Below, piece by piece: positions 14,301 to 21,898 of a stretch of DNA of 21,898 nt. This stretch comes from CALGLS01 sp047626155 (GTDB lineage: Bacteria > Bacteroidota > Bacteroidia > Chitinophagales > Saprospiraceae): NCBI GenBank assembly GCA_047626155.1, contig JBLHRR010000092.1, forward strand, positions 1 through 21,898, read 5' to 3'. A program made the translations under genes and the position numbers. The notes beneath the pieces are model-generated. The model did not search any database and was not told the origin of the DNA. It worked only from the letters and a program-made list of their open reading frames with translations. Each line of letters begins with the position of its first letter. Positions within the stretch are counted from its first letter, which is position 1.

Positions 14301-17300
14301 ATGATTTTGCATGGAGTGATTCCTCCATCGGCAATGTAGAAGACCCCGTCAATCTCTGTGCTGGAAACTATGCCGTAACCGCAACCGATCAAAGTGGATG
14401 TACTGCGGTCAATTCCATTACCATTACGGAACCAGCGGCGCTTATCGCCAATGCCAGTTCAACAAACGAAACCAGCTCCAATGCCGATGATGGTTCTGCT
14501 ACGGCAAATCCTACAGGTGGGACAGGAAGCTACAGCTTCAACTGGAGTAATAGCTCTTCAAACCAAAGTATTAATAATTTATCACCTGGTACTTATACCG
14601 TTACGGTAACCGATGCCAATAGCTGTACTACTGTAGAGACAGTCAGCGTAAATTCTTTTGATTGTAACATTACAACTACAATGTCAGGAGACAACATCAG
14701 TTGCAATGGCGGTTCTAATGGTTCTGCCACGGTAACAACTAGTGGAGAAAATGGTACCCTAACTTATAACTGGTCCAACAGCGGAAATTCAGATACCGAA
14801 AACAATTTATCCGCAGGAGCTTATTCCGTAACGGTAACAGATACTAGTAACTGCTCCAGTATTTCTAACATAACATTAACGGAACCACCAGTCTTGTCTC
14901 TTTCCGTAAGCCTCAATGATCCTTTATGTCCTTCTGATTGTAATGGAGATGCAGAAGTAATGGCTATAGGAGGAACTGCCCCCTATAGTTTCTTATGGTC
15001 AACTTCGTCTACAGACGACCAAATCAATAATCTTTGTGAAGGCTTTTATGATGTTACGGTTAGTGATAATAACAATTGTACCGCAACTATCAGTATTGAA
15101 TTAACGGCACCTACAGCTCTAAGTTTAGCAATGAGTTCCTTCGATGAAACGGCACCAGGGTCTAATGATGGTACTGCAACTGCCAATGTTTTTGGAGGGA
15201 CTGCCCCTTTCACAGAGCTATGGAACATCGGGGAAACTGGATTCACCATTACAAATTTAACTCCTGGCATTTACTGTATAACAATAACAGACCTCAATGG
15301 ATGTACCGTTTCAGGCTGCGCTACTGTAGCTGCGGCCAATTGTGATTTAGAAATTACAGGAACTGCAAATACCAATATTCTTTGTAATGGAAATATGACT
15401 GGAAGCCTTACGGCAAATACAGTGGGCGGAACAAGTCCTATAACCTATGCTTGGTCTAATGGTGGAAATGGCCAAACGATAAACAATTTACCGGCAGGTA
15501 ACTACAGCGTAACGGCAACAGGTGCCAACGCTTGTTCTATCACATTTAACACTAGTCTTACAGAACCTAGTCCATTAAACGTGACTGTCAGTACAACCAA
15601 TGTTATTTGCAACGGCGATTGTAATGGAACGGCAACACCAACTGTCAATGGAGGCACTGGTCCTTATACTTTCGACTGGGTACCAGCAGGTGGCACCGCT
15701 ACTAATTTAATTGATCTCTGTCCAGATGATTATACCCTCTTCGTAACTGATATGAACAATTGTACGGCATCTATTTCTTTCCAAATTACAGAACCAACCC
15801 CTTTAGTGGCAACAGTCACTTCTACCGATGAGACTTCCTTGGGTGCTAATGATGGAACAGCTAATGTGGAATCAAGTGGCGGCATACAACCATACACAGA
15901 AACATGGAGTAATGGATCTGGAGGAATAAGTATTATGGATCTTGCTCCGGGCACTTATTGTGTAACCATTACAGATGATAATAACTGTACCGCTAGTAAT
16001 TGTATTACCGTTAATGGCGTAAGTTGTGATTTCACGGCCACGATAAGCCAAACGAACATCAGTTGTAACGGAGCTGACAATGGCTCCGCAAACGTCACTA
16101 TTTCAGGAGGAACAGAACCTTTTAATTACAACTGGTCAAGCAGTTCTAACAATACAAACACAGAAATAGATTTAGCTCCGGGAGTTGTCAGTGTAACCAT
16201 TACAGACAATGTGGGATGTTCTTCTATTCAAAGTATTAATATTACAGAACCAGCCTCTATCAACCTCCCATTTATCACTTCAGATGAAACCTCTGCTGGT
16301 GCAATGAATGGTTCCATCACGGTAGAGCCAAGCGGTGGCACCTTGCCTTTTATGAGCTACATCTGGGATACGGGAGCCAATACGCAAACGATAAACAACT
16401 TATCGCCTGGCACTTATTGCGTAACCGTTACGGACGCTAATGCTTGTCCCAGTACCGCTTGTACCGCTATCAATGCAGGAGGCTGCACCCTTTTTGCAGA
16501 CTTAACGCAAAATAACGTTTCCTGCTTTGAAGGTTGCGATGGATTTATTAATGTGACCATCAGTGGCGGAACAGAACCCTTTATATATGAATGGTCAAAC
16601 GGATCAACAGATCAAGACATTAGTGGTTTATGTGCTGGCAATTATGTGCTCACGGTCACGGACAATAACAATTGTCAGATCATTACTAGTGGCACTATTA
16701 CGGAACCTACTGCCATTATTGCTTCTGCCACCACAACGGAAGAAACCGCTGATGGTACAAATGATGGTACAAATGATGGTACCATTGATTTGACAGTTAA
16801 CGGGGGAACACTACCTTATACATTCCTTTGGTCTAACAATGAAACCACAGAAGATCTAATGAATATTAGCGCTGGTACCTATTGCGTCACCATCACTGAT
16901 TTCGAAGGCTGTACGCTGGAAAATTGTTCAGAAGTAACCGTCTTTGAATGTACTCCAATAAACATCAGCTCAGTAGGATCTGGAAACACCTGTACTACTG
17001 ATTGTAATGGTACTATTGATGTTACCATTTCGGGAGCTAATGGAAATTACACTTTACTTTGGAGTAATGGAGAAACCACAGAAGATATTTCCGACCTCTG
17101 TAATGGTAATTACACGCTCGTCGTAACTGATGAATTCAACTGTTCTTTTTCACAAATAATCACCATCTCCAGTGGAAATTTCATGATCAATGAAGCGATC
17201 ACTACAGATGTCACTTGCGCTGGTCTTTGCAATGGAATGGTTGCGGTAACTACTTCTTCTGGCTCTGGGCCATTCACCTACGACTGGAATGTGGATGACT

Positions 17301-18136
17301 TTGACGGCATGACAGAGATCAACGACCTCTGTCCCGGCATTTACGATTTAACGGTAACAGATGGAAATGGCTGTACTGAATTTTTATGTTTCGACATCGA
17401 TGAGACAGATGAAATTCAAATGAATTTTGCCACGACTCAGTCCTGTCCTGAAGCCCCGTGTAATGGTACTGTTATTATCACAACTACAGGTGGAACAGTC
17501 CCCTTTGAATATTCCTTTGACACCGATGGTATTTCCTTTTGTCCTGGCGAGTATGACATTGCGGTAACCGATGCTTTGGATTGTACCAGTACTGGAGTTT
17601 TCATCATTACAGAAGCACCACTTCTTGAGCTTACCGTAGAAAACATAGGCAACGATATAGATGGGCAAAGCAATGGTTTTTTCGAGATACTCGTCAGTGG
17701 AGGGGTACCCGGTTATACCTTTGAATGGACCTTAAATGGTGCCCTCATTTCTACCGATGAAGATCCTCAAGGACTTCCTGCTGGTGATTATAACATTATG
17801 ATTACAGATATTAATGGTTGTTTTATTTCAGCCACTGATCTTATCATCGGCAGTACGACCCCTACCTCGGAGCCCAGGGCTATCAATGAATTACAAGTCT
17901 TCCCTAACCCTGCAAACAACATCGTGTATATATTGTTAAAAAACCAAATTAACACGACTCCCGAACTTGTTATTTTTGACATCAGCGGGAAGCAAATTAA
18001 CCTTGATTTAGTTTCTACCAATAGTCCTCAACATTGGACATTGGATGTAGCAGATTTGCCAATAGGTGTGTATACTTTACAAGTGAAAGGCGATGGATTT
18101 GTATGGTGGGAGAAGTTGATTAAGATGGAGGAGTAA
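11324..18136 (+). CDS. Giant SprB-repeat surface protein with CxxCH N-domain and T9SS type A tail
   Basis: 2270 residues. A signal peptide (about 7-27, LSIFALIAVTVLFLANSS) is followed by a choice-of-anchor V/reelin-like domain (about 28-185) that begins NGRTGAPGDNGTCAGCHGG; Cys43, Cys46 and His47 form a CxxCH site that could bind haem c covalently. A short Gly/Ser linker leads into 26 Ig-like modules (about 195-2178), 25 of the SprB type (C-N-G-x-C-N-G, GGT.PY.(F/Y).WSNG, DLC.G.Y.VTVTD.N.C) and one PKD-like (module 3). The last 85 residues or so (INELQVFPNPANNIVYILL ... WWEKLIKMEE) are a T9SS type A sorting domain. SprB is the cell-surface gliding adhesin of Flavobacterium; here the type A tail suggests an adhesin or matrix protein rather than the SprB orthologue itself. 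It lies downstream of ung without an obvious terminator between them; no strong promoter was seen. Confidence 0.93.
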   Translation: MQENYPSKRLSIFALIAVTVLFLANSSNPPNGRTGAPGDNGTCAGCHGGSNPNGFDGSVAILNFPSSITPGTTYSLTAKVSNPNGLANRGGFQAVVLNVTSGNTNSGNLTASGSNPSTVFSGGREYVEHSPAIPFPANNEVTWDFDWTAPSSPAGDLIKIYTASVIGNGGGSSGDFVVTSSSSGIMDSGGGGDPLSVQITSSTDVTCFGESNGTATAEASDGAGSYMYSWSNGESGANANMLPAGLQSVTVTDANSATASASVMINQPATAVSVSIIDQTDITCTNTTGSATASGSGGTPGYTYLWDNGESSATAINLSSGTHFVTATDGLACMAITSVFINTDNTVPIADAGGPGQLDCNNSFVVLDGSASDAGGNITYLWTTPDGNIVSGVSSTTPIVDQIGTYTITVSNNANGCEASSSTTVTEIASPTLTISGNDLTCFDSNDGSITLLVNGGAMPFTFDWNDNTYDGIQNPTNIPIGSYAVTVTDANNCVASTSVQITSPSEILLIPTITNTLCNGGCNGEVLLVPSGGSGSGYTYNWANGDTANPATGLCAGNIDVTVTDFNGCTQIEVYTVTEPATLTVTGTTTDATCGLCNGTITTTAVGGTGGYIHDWGGSLPNTPNPNNVCAGTYTLIVTDNNNCTTVSNFTVNASDVPIISLVSSPVSCNGICDGNVTSSISGGTMPFSYLWSNGSSDSSIDNLCSDDYSLTLTDDTGCTIVSSASVGTPAPIVISLVNTDPTCFELCNGAIALSATGGNGNFTYQWTGGISANEENPSDLCAGTYSVTATDANGCTNTANTTLTEPAELTATSTLTNLICNNDCTGSISLSVNGGTMDYTFNWSGSPSNNSSTNSDLCAGDYFVTVTDANGCTITLTEEITEPTAIQASATTSDEICNGDCDGTITLSLSGGTQPYTFNWSNTATSQNISDLCPGNYTVTISDANNCTTTLSATISGPDPIVISNTTTNTTCNNECNGSINLSVTGGNAGYDFAWSDSSIGNVEDPVNLCAGNYAVTATDQSGCTAVNSITITEPAALIANASSTNETSSNADDGSATANPTGGTGSYSFNWSNSSSNQSINNLSPGTYTVTVTDANSCTTVETVSVNSFDCNITTTMSGDNISCNGGSNGSATVTTSGENGTLTYNWSNSGNSDTENNLSAGAYSVTVTDTSNCSSISNITLTEPPVLSLSVSLNDPLCPSDCNGDAEVMAIGGTAPYSFLWSTSSTDDQINNLCEGFYDVTVSDNNNCTATISIELTAPTALSLAMSSFDETAPGSNDGTATANVFGGTAPFTELWNIGETGFTITNLTPGIYCITITDLNGCTVSGCATVAAANCDLEITGTANTNILCNGNMTGSLTANTVGGTSPITYAWSNGGNGQTINNLPAGNYSVTATGANACSITFNTSLTEPSPLNVTVSTTNVICNGDCNGTATPTVNGGTGPYTFDWVPAGGTATNLIDLCPDDYTLFVTDMNNCTASISFQITEPTPLVATVTSTDETSLGANDGTANVESSGGIQPYTETWSNGSGGISIMDLAPGTYCVTITDDNNCTASNCITVNGVSCDFTATISQTNISCNGADNGSANVTISGGTEPFNYNWSSSSNNTNTEIDLAPGVVSVTITDNVGCSSIQSINITEPASINLPFITSDETSAGAMNGSITVEPSGGTLPFMSYIWDTGANTQTINNLSPGTYCVTVTDANACPSTACTAINAGGCTLFADLTQNNVSCFEGCDGFINVTISGGTEPFIYEWSNGSTDQDISGLCAGNYVLTVTDNNNCQIITSGTITEPTAIIASATTTEETADGTNDGTNDGTIDLTVNGGTLPYTFLWSNNETTEDLMNISAGTYCVTITDFEGCTLENCSEVTVFECTPINISSVGSGNTCTTDCNGTIDVTISGANGNYTLLWSNGETTEDISDLCNGNYTLVVTDEFNCSFSQIITISSGNFMINEAITTDVTCAGLCNGMVAVTTSSGSGPFTYDWNVDDFDGMTEINDLCPGIYDLTVTDGNGCTEFLCFDIDETDEIQMNFATTQSCPEAPCNGTVIITTTGGTVPFEYSFDTDGISFCPGEYDIAVTDALDCTSTGVFIITEAPLLELTVENIGNDIDGQSNGFFEILVSGGVPGYTFEWTLNGALISTDEDPQGLPAGDYNIMITDINGCFISATDLIIGSTTPTSEPRAINELQVFPNPANNIVYILLKNQINTTPELVIFDISGKQINLDLVSTNSPQHWTLDVADLPIGVYTLQVKGDGFVWWEKLIKMEE
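11906..17859 (+). repeat. Array of 26 coding modules (25 SprB-type, 1 PKD-like)
   Basis: Modules average about 76 residues and are separated by (I/L)TEP(A/T)-type linkers. Modules 5-11, 14, 17, 21 and 23-25 have a Cys pair near the start (CxxC to CxxxxC, mostly CxxxC, followed by NG or similar) and Cys in the later (L/V/F)C(A/P)G position. The other twelve have neither the second early Cys nor the later one. Modules 12, 15, 18, 20 and 22 form a subtype starting with (D/N/E)ET(S/A) that lacks the early Cys altogether; each is followed by a module that opens with Cys (CNITT, CDLEI, CDFTA, CTLFA, CTPIN), which shows a higher-order duplication of two- and three-module blocks. Confidence 0.9.
16751..16783 (+). 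repeat. In-frame 12-bp tandem repeat inside module 22
   Basis: GATGGTACAAAT occurs twice in tandem, followed by a 9-base partial copy ending GATGGTACC, encoding DGTNDGTNDGT. Other modules have a single (N)DGT here, so this is a slippage-type expansion that preserves the frame. Copy number could differ between strains. Confidence 0.75.
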
Positions 18137-18165
18137 TTATCTTCCAACATCTAAATTCTTATTTC

Positions 18166-18237
18166 CTCACGCAGCGTTGGCTGAGGCCGCAGAGCAAAAC
18201 GTATATACCGCGTCTTGCTCTGCGCTCTTTGCGTGAG
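18166..18237. repeat. GC-rich inverted repeat between the SprB-repeat gene and tmk
   Basis: Left arm CTCACGCA (18166-18173) and GCAGAGCAAAACG (18189-18201) face right arm CGTCTTGCTCTGC (18211-18223) and TGCGTGAG (18230-18237). The outer 8 bp pair perfectly; the inner 13 bp have one A/G difference between arms; spacers of 15 and 6 bases separate the two blocks. It begins 30 bp after the stop of the upstream gene. There is no T-tract. It resembles the phrase-like 'CTTTGCGTGAG' intergenic palindromes I remember from this phylum. Confidence 0.65.
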
Positions 18238-18369
18238 TATTCACACTAGACCTGTACTTTTATTTACAATTGGTCTAAGTCAAATACAAGTAGTAATCAT
18301 TCCTAATAAAAGCCTCGACTAAACGGATTTCCCCATTCCTATTTCCTACCTTTATATCAAAATTCAATC

Positions 18370-19509
18370 GTGCAAAATAAATCCCTCTTCATCGTCATAG
18401 AAGGCCTCGACGGCTCCGGTAAAACAACGGTAGGCAGACAACTTGCTCATTTTCTTCAAACCGTTTTACACAAAAAAGTAAAGCTCAGTTTCGAACCACA
18501 TGATGCGTCCTGTGGTGGTCTTTTCATTCGACAGGTATTGGAAAAAAAGATTACGACCTTTTCCCATGAAACTCTGGCCCTGGCATTTGCAGCCAACCGC
18601 AGAGATCACGGCGACCGTGTCGTTAACCAATGGCTAAATAAAGGCGAAGATAAAATCCTCATTTGTGATCGGTATTATTTGTCTTCTCTAGTCTATCAAT
18701 CCAATGATAATTTTTCGATGGAAGATGTCATGCGTTTGAACAGTAATGCACGGAAACCAGATTTGATTTTCTTTATGAATGTCCGTAATGAAGTCGTTCT
18801 TCAGCGAATGGATACCCGAAATAAGCCAAAGGAATTATTCGAGGAAAACATGACACAGACTAGAGAAAAATTCTTAAAGGGCGTTTCCTTCTTAAAAGAA
18901 AAAAGAAATGAAACCATTTTTGAAATTGATGCCAATGGAACGATTTCGTCTGTACTAAAACAGATGGCAAAAGTGATCTACCATTTCGATCCTGCCTTTC
19001 AAGATGAACGCCTTTTATTGATAGATTCTCATCCATTGCAGCAGCCCTTTGATTTTTCAATAGATGAAGCGCTTACAACTGCCAAAGCATTACTTCAAAA
19101 TCATAAAAGCAATGATGGGCTAAAAAAGCGAATGAGTACTCTTTTCTCAAAATTAAGCTTCAGCGAAAAAGGAGCGATCTTCTTGTCTTACCTTTCCAAC
19201 TTGGGCTATGACTTAGGGGACCAAATCCCTGGAACGACTTTAACCATTTTTGGCTTAACCCACCAGCTACCAGGAGGTTTGATGCAGCGGGGGGCCGCAC
19301 TCGTGATCAATGAGGAGCAGCGATATGACGCCATCCTTAGTAGCCTTAATGATGTTGATCAATTGCTTGATTTTCTGTTTGTTTTTTCGCCGGGATCTGG
19401 AGATGCTGTAACGAAGTATTTTGAACGGGAAACTATTGTTGGAAAGGATGGAATGAGAAGGTTGTTTCCGAATGTGAAGATCGTTACGGAATTGGATTTA
19501 AAAAAATAA
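18370..19509 (+). CDS. tmk: dTMP kinase with an unassigned C-terminal domain
   Basis: Starts with GTG (18370-18372); the P-loop follows at once, so no earlier start is needed. Residues 1 to about 207 are thymidylate kinase, which phosphorylates dTMP to dTDP with ATP in the cytoplasm: P-loop GLDGSGKTT (12-20), FEPHDASCGG in place of the usual REPGGT-type loop, NRRDH (76-80), DRY (100-102) in LICDRYYLSSLVYQ, PDLIFFMNV, and a lid segment RMDTRNKPKELFEEN. Ordinary Tmk ends near 205-215 residues, but this one continues to 379. The extension (about 212-379) contains FDFSIDEALTTAKALLQ, QLPGGLMQRGAALVINEEQR and FLFVFSPGSGDAVTKYF and matches nothing I recognise. No frameshift or second start separates the parts, so it is a fusion or family-specific extension. 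A TACCTTTA box (18347-18354), one base off the -7 consensus, lies upstream. The gene converges on 19542-21898 with a 32-bp gap. Confidence 0.9.
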   Translation: MQNKSLFIVIEGLDGSGKTTVGRQLAHFLQTVLHKKVKLSFEPHDASCGGLFIRQVLEKKITTFSHETLALAFAANRRDHGDRVVNQWLNKGEDKILICDRYYLSSLVYQSNDNFSMEDVMRLNSNARKPDLIFFMNVRNEVVLQRMDTRNKPKELFEENMTQTREKFLKGVSFLKEKRNETIFEIDANGTISSVLKQMAKVIYHFDPAFQDERLLLIDSHPLQQPFDFSIDEALTTAKALLQNHKSNDGLKKRMSTLFSKLSFSEKGAIFLSYLSNLGYDLGDQIPGTTLTIFGLTHQLPGGLMQRGAALVINEEQRYDAILSSLNDVDQLLDFLFVFSPGSGDAVTKYFERETIVGKDGMRRLFPNVKIVTELDLKK

Positions 19510-19541
19510 GTGGTGAAGGGGCTTCTAAAGTCCTAAAATAA

Positions 19542-21898
19542 TCACCTCAGGCGATACACAAAAACACTATCCCCTTTTCCTACGATCAAAATATTCTCTC
19601 CACTTTTGTACAACTTAACAATTCGAAAAGCAGTACTCCCAGCCAATGGAAAATCTTTGAATTTCTTTCCTTCAGCGCTATACAAGCTAATCTGCTCCTT
19701 CTCTTTGCTCACCGTCCCAATCACCGCCTTATCTCTACCAGGAACGCTTACCACGAAAAGTTCATCAACCTGATTTTTTGTATCTATAACAAAATTTTTA
19801 CTGAAGTCACCTCCTTCTTGATAAGCATAGGTCGCTAGTTGACTTTCACTACTTACAATAAAATCCTTCCGTTTATCAGCTACTAAATCAGCGTAAGCAA
19901 ATTTCACCTTCTCGTTTTTTCCGACCTCTAGGTTCAATTTAAATTTATCCCCAAAAGTATTGACAATCTGTGCGACACCATCCTCAGATACTGCTACGAT
20001 TCTTGTTGCTGTAGCAATATCATCAAAGTCAGGAGGAGACAGAAAGGTATCTCCAAGTCGAATATCAGAGAAACGATTCTTTCCTTTCTTATCGAACACC
20101 ATCATTTTTCCTTTGGTGTTTAAAGCCACGATAAAATCCTTTCCTTCTTGTTGGAAATGACGAACGGGATGTTCTACTCTTCTCATATTAGACTGTGGCC
20201 AACCATCCAATGGGCGACCTGTTTTTTGGAAACCGTATAATTTTCCATTACGACAGGCTACGAAAAAAGCATAATTTCTCAGTCCATCAAAATCTACAGC
20301 GATAACGCCATTGGTTGCTTTAGAACGAAGCTTCAAGGGGAAATTACTAACCGAGACCCCTTCGTTATTATAGAGATAAACACTTCCGGCAGTATTAAAA
20401 AGAAAATGGTTCTGATTGTTTTTGTAATAATCTATCGTCTGAATTTCAGAAAGTATAGGTCCGTCCAATTTTTTTTTCCAAATGACTTCTCCCCCACTGC
20501 TCAGCAAATACAACAGATTGGATTGATCCTGAACCAACACTTCAAACTGCTTACTATTGGCATATTCAATCACTTTGGGTGTTCCGATAATATCCTTCGA
20601 CAACCTTGTCTTCCATAGTATACTCGCTCCTTTTCCGGTTTTACCCTGCCGGGAAAGAAAACCACTTAGCTTATCTTTTTCATTAATAATAAAATCAGCA
20701 GGAGTAATGTTTTTCAAAATTTCGAATTGCTGATTAAATTGCGGTTCATATTCTTTTCGTAAATAAGTAACTAGTAATTGACGAGCATTATCAGTATGAA
20801 AATGCGCCCACCATTTAGCCGAAGCGTTTAACCTTCCTGAGGACTCTTGAAATGCGGTAGTATTGTTAAGTGTTTGTCCAGCATTGTATTTATCAATCCA
20901 GACTTCCAGTGCCTGCTGCGATTGAGCAGCCACCATATAACCATTGATAAAAGTGACAAAAGGATTTTTCAATTTAAAACCAGGCCACAGTGATTTTTCA
21001 AAAAAGTCATTACTCATTATTTGCCGAATGGTATAAGTCATATACTCATAGGCTCCTAATTCCCCTTCTACTTCGCCCAGCTTTTGCAAATAGTGTTCTC
21101 CTAGCTCCGCATCTTTAGCAGCAATTAACAAGAAGTTTTCAGCATCCAGATTGATGCTATAAGGCTCTGTCGTTACGAGGGCTGCCTGATTACCAATCCA
21201 GGGTTCAAAATATTTTTTGTAGGTTGAAGAAGAAGTATTTCCGGCAAAGGCTGTCAGGTCACTGAGTGAAAGCCATTGCACTAAAGCGGTATGTCTAGGT
21301 AATACTTCAGCAAAACCACTCCGATCTCTGGCCCTCTGTTTTTTGACAGATTTAAACCAGGGCTCTTTTCCTTTTAAGTCAATACTTTCCTGCAAACTGA
21401 TTCCTCCTTCATCAAACAATACATCTACAGCTATCAGTTCCTCTATATCATAAAGGACATCCATATGCTGTTTTCCTTTTCTATTGATAAATGGCAACAC
21501 GAGCAGCGGAAGGTTTTTCGGACGAATATAAACACGCAGCGGTTCCGGCAGAGGCAATACTTTAGGAGCCATAAATCCTTTAAAAAATGGCTCGCGCACT
21601 ACTTTCAATTGATTGATCGCATCTTCAATTAACAAAGGATAGCGACCAACCAAAATCAAATTCCGAAACACCACAAAAGAAAAAGAGCCTCCATTTTTTT
21701 GTTTTACTTTATGAACCAATTCGCTTTTGAATATCGTACTACTAACAGCCAAATCAGGGAGGCTTTCCAACCAAGTCTGAAAGTCAGCTGCGTCCTTACT
21801 AGATCCTGTTTCTAAAATAAATAAAAAATTCACTGCATCTAATCCTCCATTTTGCATGACTGCAATCAGTGGCGTTTGTAATAATCGTTGATGTCGCA
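19542..21898 (-). CDS. Large conserved protein with C-terminal beta-propeller (5' end beyond window)
   Basis: The frame is open at the right edge: upstream of the internal ATG at 21855-21857 it continues without stop as RHQRLLQTPLIAV, so the gene starts outside the window and 784 residues are visible. The first half (to about residue 435) has alternating stretches like LPEPLRVYIRPKNLPLLVLP and AKWWAHFHTDNARQLLV and reminds me of DUF3352-type bacterial proteins, with low certainty. The second half has repeated blade-like phrases typical of PQQ/WD-type propellers: QDQSNLLYLLSSGGEVIWKK, FNTAGSVYLYNNEGVSVSNF, CRNGKLYGFQKTGRPLDGWP, LNTKGKMMVFDKKGKNRFSD and SEDGVAQIVNTFGDKFKL. It ends VGKGDSVFVYRLR without a T9SS tail. 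Signal or membrane anchor, if any, is outside the window. Its role is unknown. Confidence 0.75.
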   Translation of the reverse strand, partial: RHQRLLQTPLIAVMQNGGLDAVNFLFILETGSSKDAADFQTWLESLPDLAVSSTIFKSELVHKVKQKNGGSFSFVVFRNLILVGRYPLLIEDAINQLKVVREPFFKGFMAPKVLPLPEPLRVYIRPKNLPLLVLPFINRKGKQHMDVLYDIEELIAVDVLFDEGGISLQESIDLKGKEPWFKSVKKQRARDRSGFAEVLPRHTALVQWLSLSDLTAFAGNTSSSTYKKYFEPWIGNQAALVTTEPYSINLDAENFLLIAAKDAELGEHYLQKLGEVEGELGAYEYMTYTIRQIMSNDFFEKSLWPGFKLKNPFVTFINGYMVAAQSQQALEVWIDKYNAGQTLNNTTAFQESSGRLNASAKWWAHFHTDNARQLLVTYLRKEYEPQFNQQFEILKNITPADFIINEKDKLSGFLSRQGKTGKGASILWKTRLSKDIIGTPKVIEYANSKQFEVLVQDQSNLLYLLSSGGEVIWKKKLDGPILSEIQTIDYYKNNQNHFLFNTAGSVYLYNNEGVSVSNFPLKLRSKATNGVIAVDFDGLRNYAFFVACRNGKLYGFQKTGRPLDGWPQSNMRRVEHPVRHFQQEGKDFIVALNTKGKMMVFDKKGKNRFSDIRLGDTFLSPPDFDDIATATRIVAVSEDGVAQIVNTFGDKFKLNLEVGKNEKVKFAYADLVADKRKDFIVSSESQLATYAYQEGGDFSKNFVIDTKNQVDELFVVSVPGRDKAVIGTVSKEKEQISLYSAEGKKFKDFPLAGSTAFRIVKLYKSGENILIVGKGDSVFVYRLR

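Noticed and set aside
11906..17859. Repeated DNA as a CRISPR array
   Set aside because: The periodicity of about 230 bp is coding, in frame, and diverged; there are no short identical repeats with unique spacers.

Overview
The window reads as a chromosomal segment of a Bacteroidota bacterium, most likely of the Saprospiraceae/Lewinella type. The grounds are type IX secretion system (T9SS) sorting domains of both type A and the CHU_C/gliding type B, a 'choice-of-anchor L' protein, a giant SprB-repeat protein, a Bacteroidota-style ECF sigma factor, a tRNA without encoded CCA, and promoter-like sites of the TTTG / TAnnTTTG form. These are family-level recognitions made by eye; no search was run.

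Left part (1-4200) is a mosaic. A T9SS cargo gene (1-1356, minus) runs off the left edge. Upstream of it lies a perfect terminator hairpin whose T-tract touches its start codon, then the orphaned 3' tail of another T9SS gene, then an ECF sigma factor gene (1461-2033, minus). From 2034 to 4066 there is no intact gene: a beheaded lipoprotein remnant, two 143-bp direct repeats (3 mismatches) bracketing a dispersed palindrome-rich element with a near-ideal Bacteroidota promoter, and a 5'-truncated metalloprotease-like gene bracketed by inverted copies of a 20-bp repeat. Both truncation points fall exactly at repeat edges.

Middle part (4120-10200, mostly minus): a secreted intradiol-type dioxygenase with a Tat-like signal and a T9SS tail, an intricate nested palindrome (5328-5505), a 1265-residue T9SS type B surface protein, about 600 bp without genes, and tRNA-Arg(TCT) with its own promoter and terminator.

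Right part (10270-21898): a uracil-DNA glycosylase gene framed by short dispersed repeats; a 2270-residue protein with an N-terminal CxxCH domain, 26 Ig-like modules (25 SprB-type, one PKD-like) and a T9SS type A tail; a dTMP kinase fused to an unassigned C-terminal domain of about 165 residues; and, converging on it, a large beta-propeller protein open at the right edge.

Functionally the window is dominated by cell-surface and secreted proteins exported through T9SS, interspersed with housekeeping genes (ung, tmk, tRNA-Arg). No T9SS machinery, phage, transposase or CRISPR array is visible. The most distinctive signals are the strict cysteine covariation along the SprB array, the nested palindrome with compensatory arms, the repeat-bounded gene remnants, and the tmk fusion.
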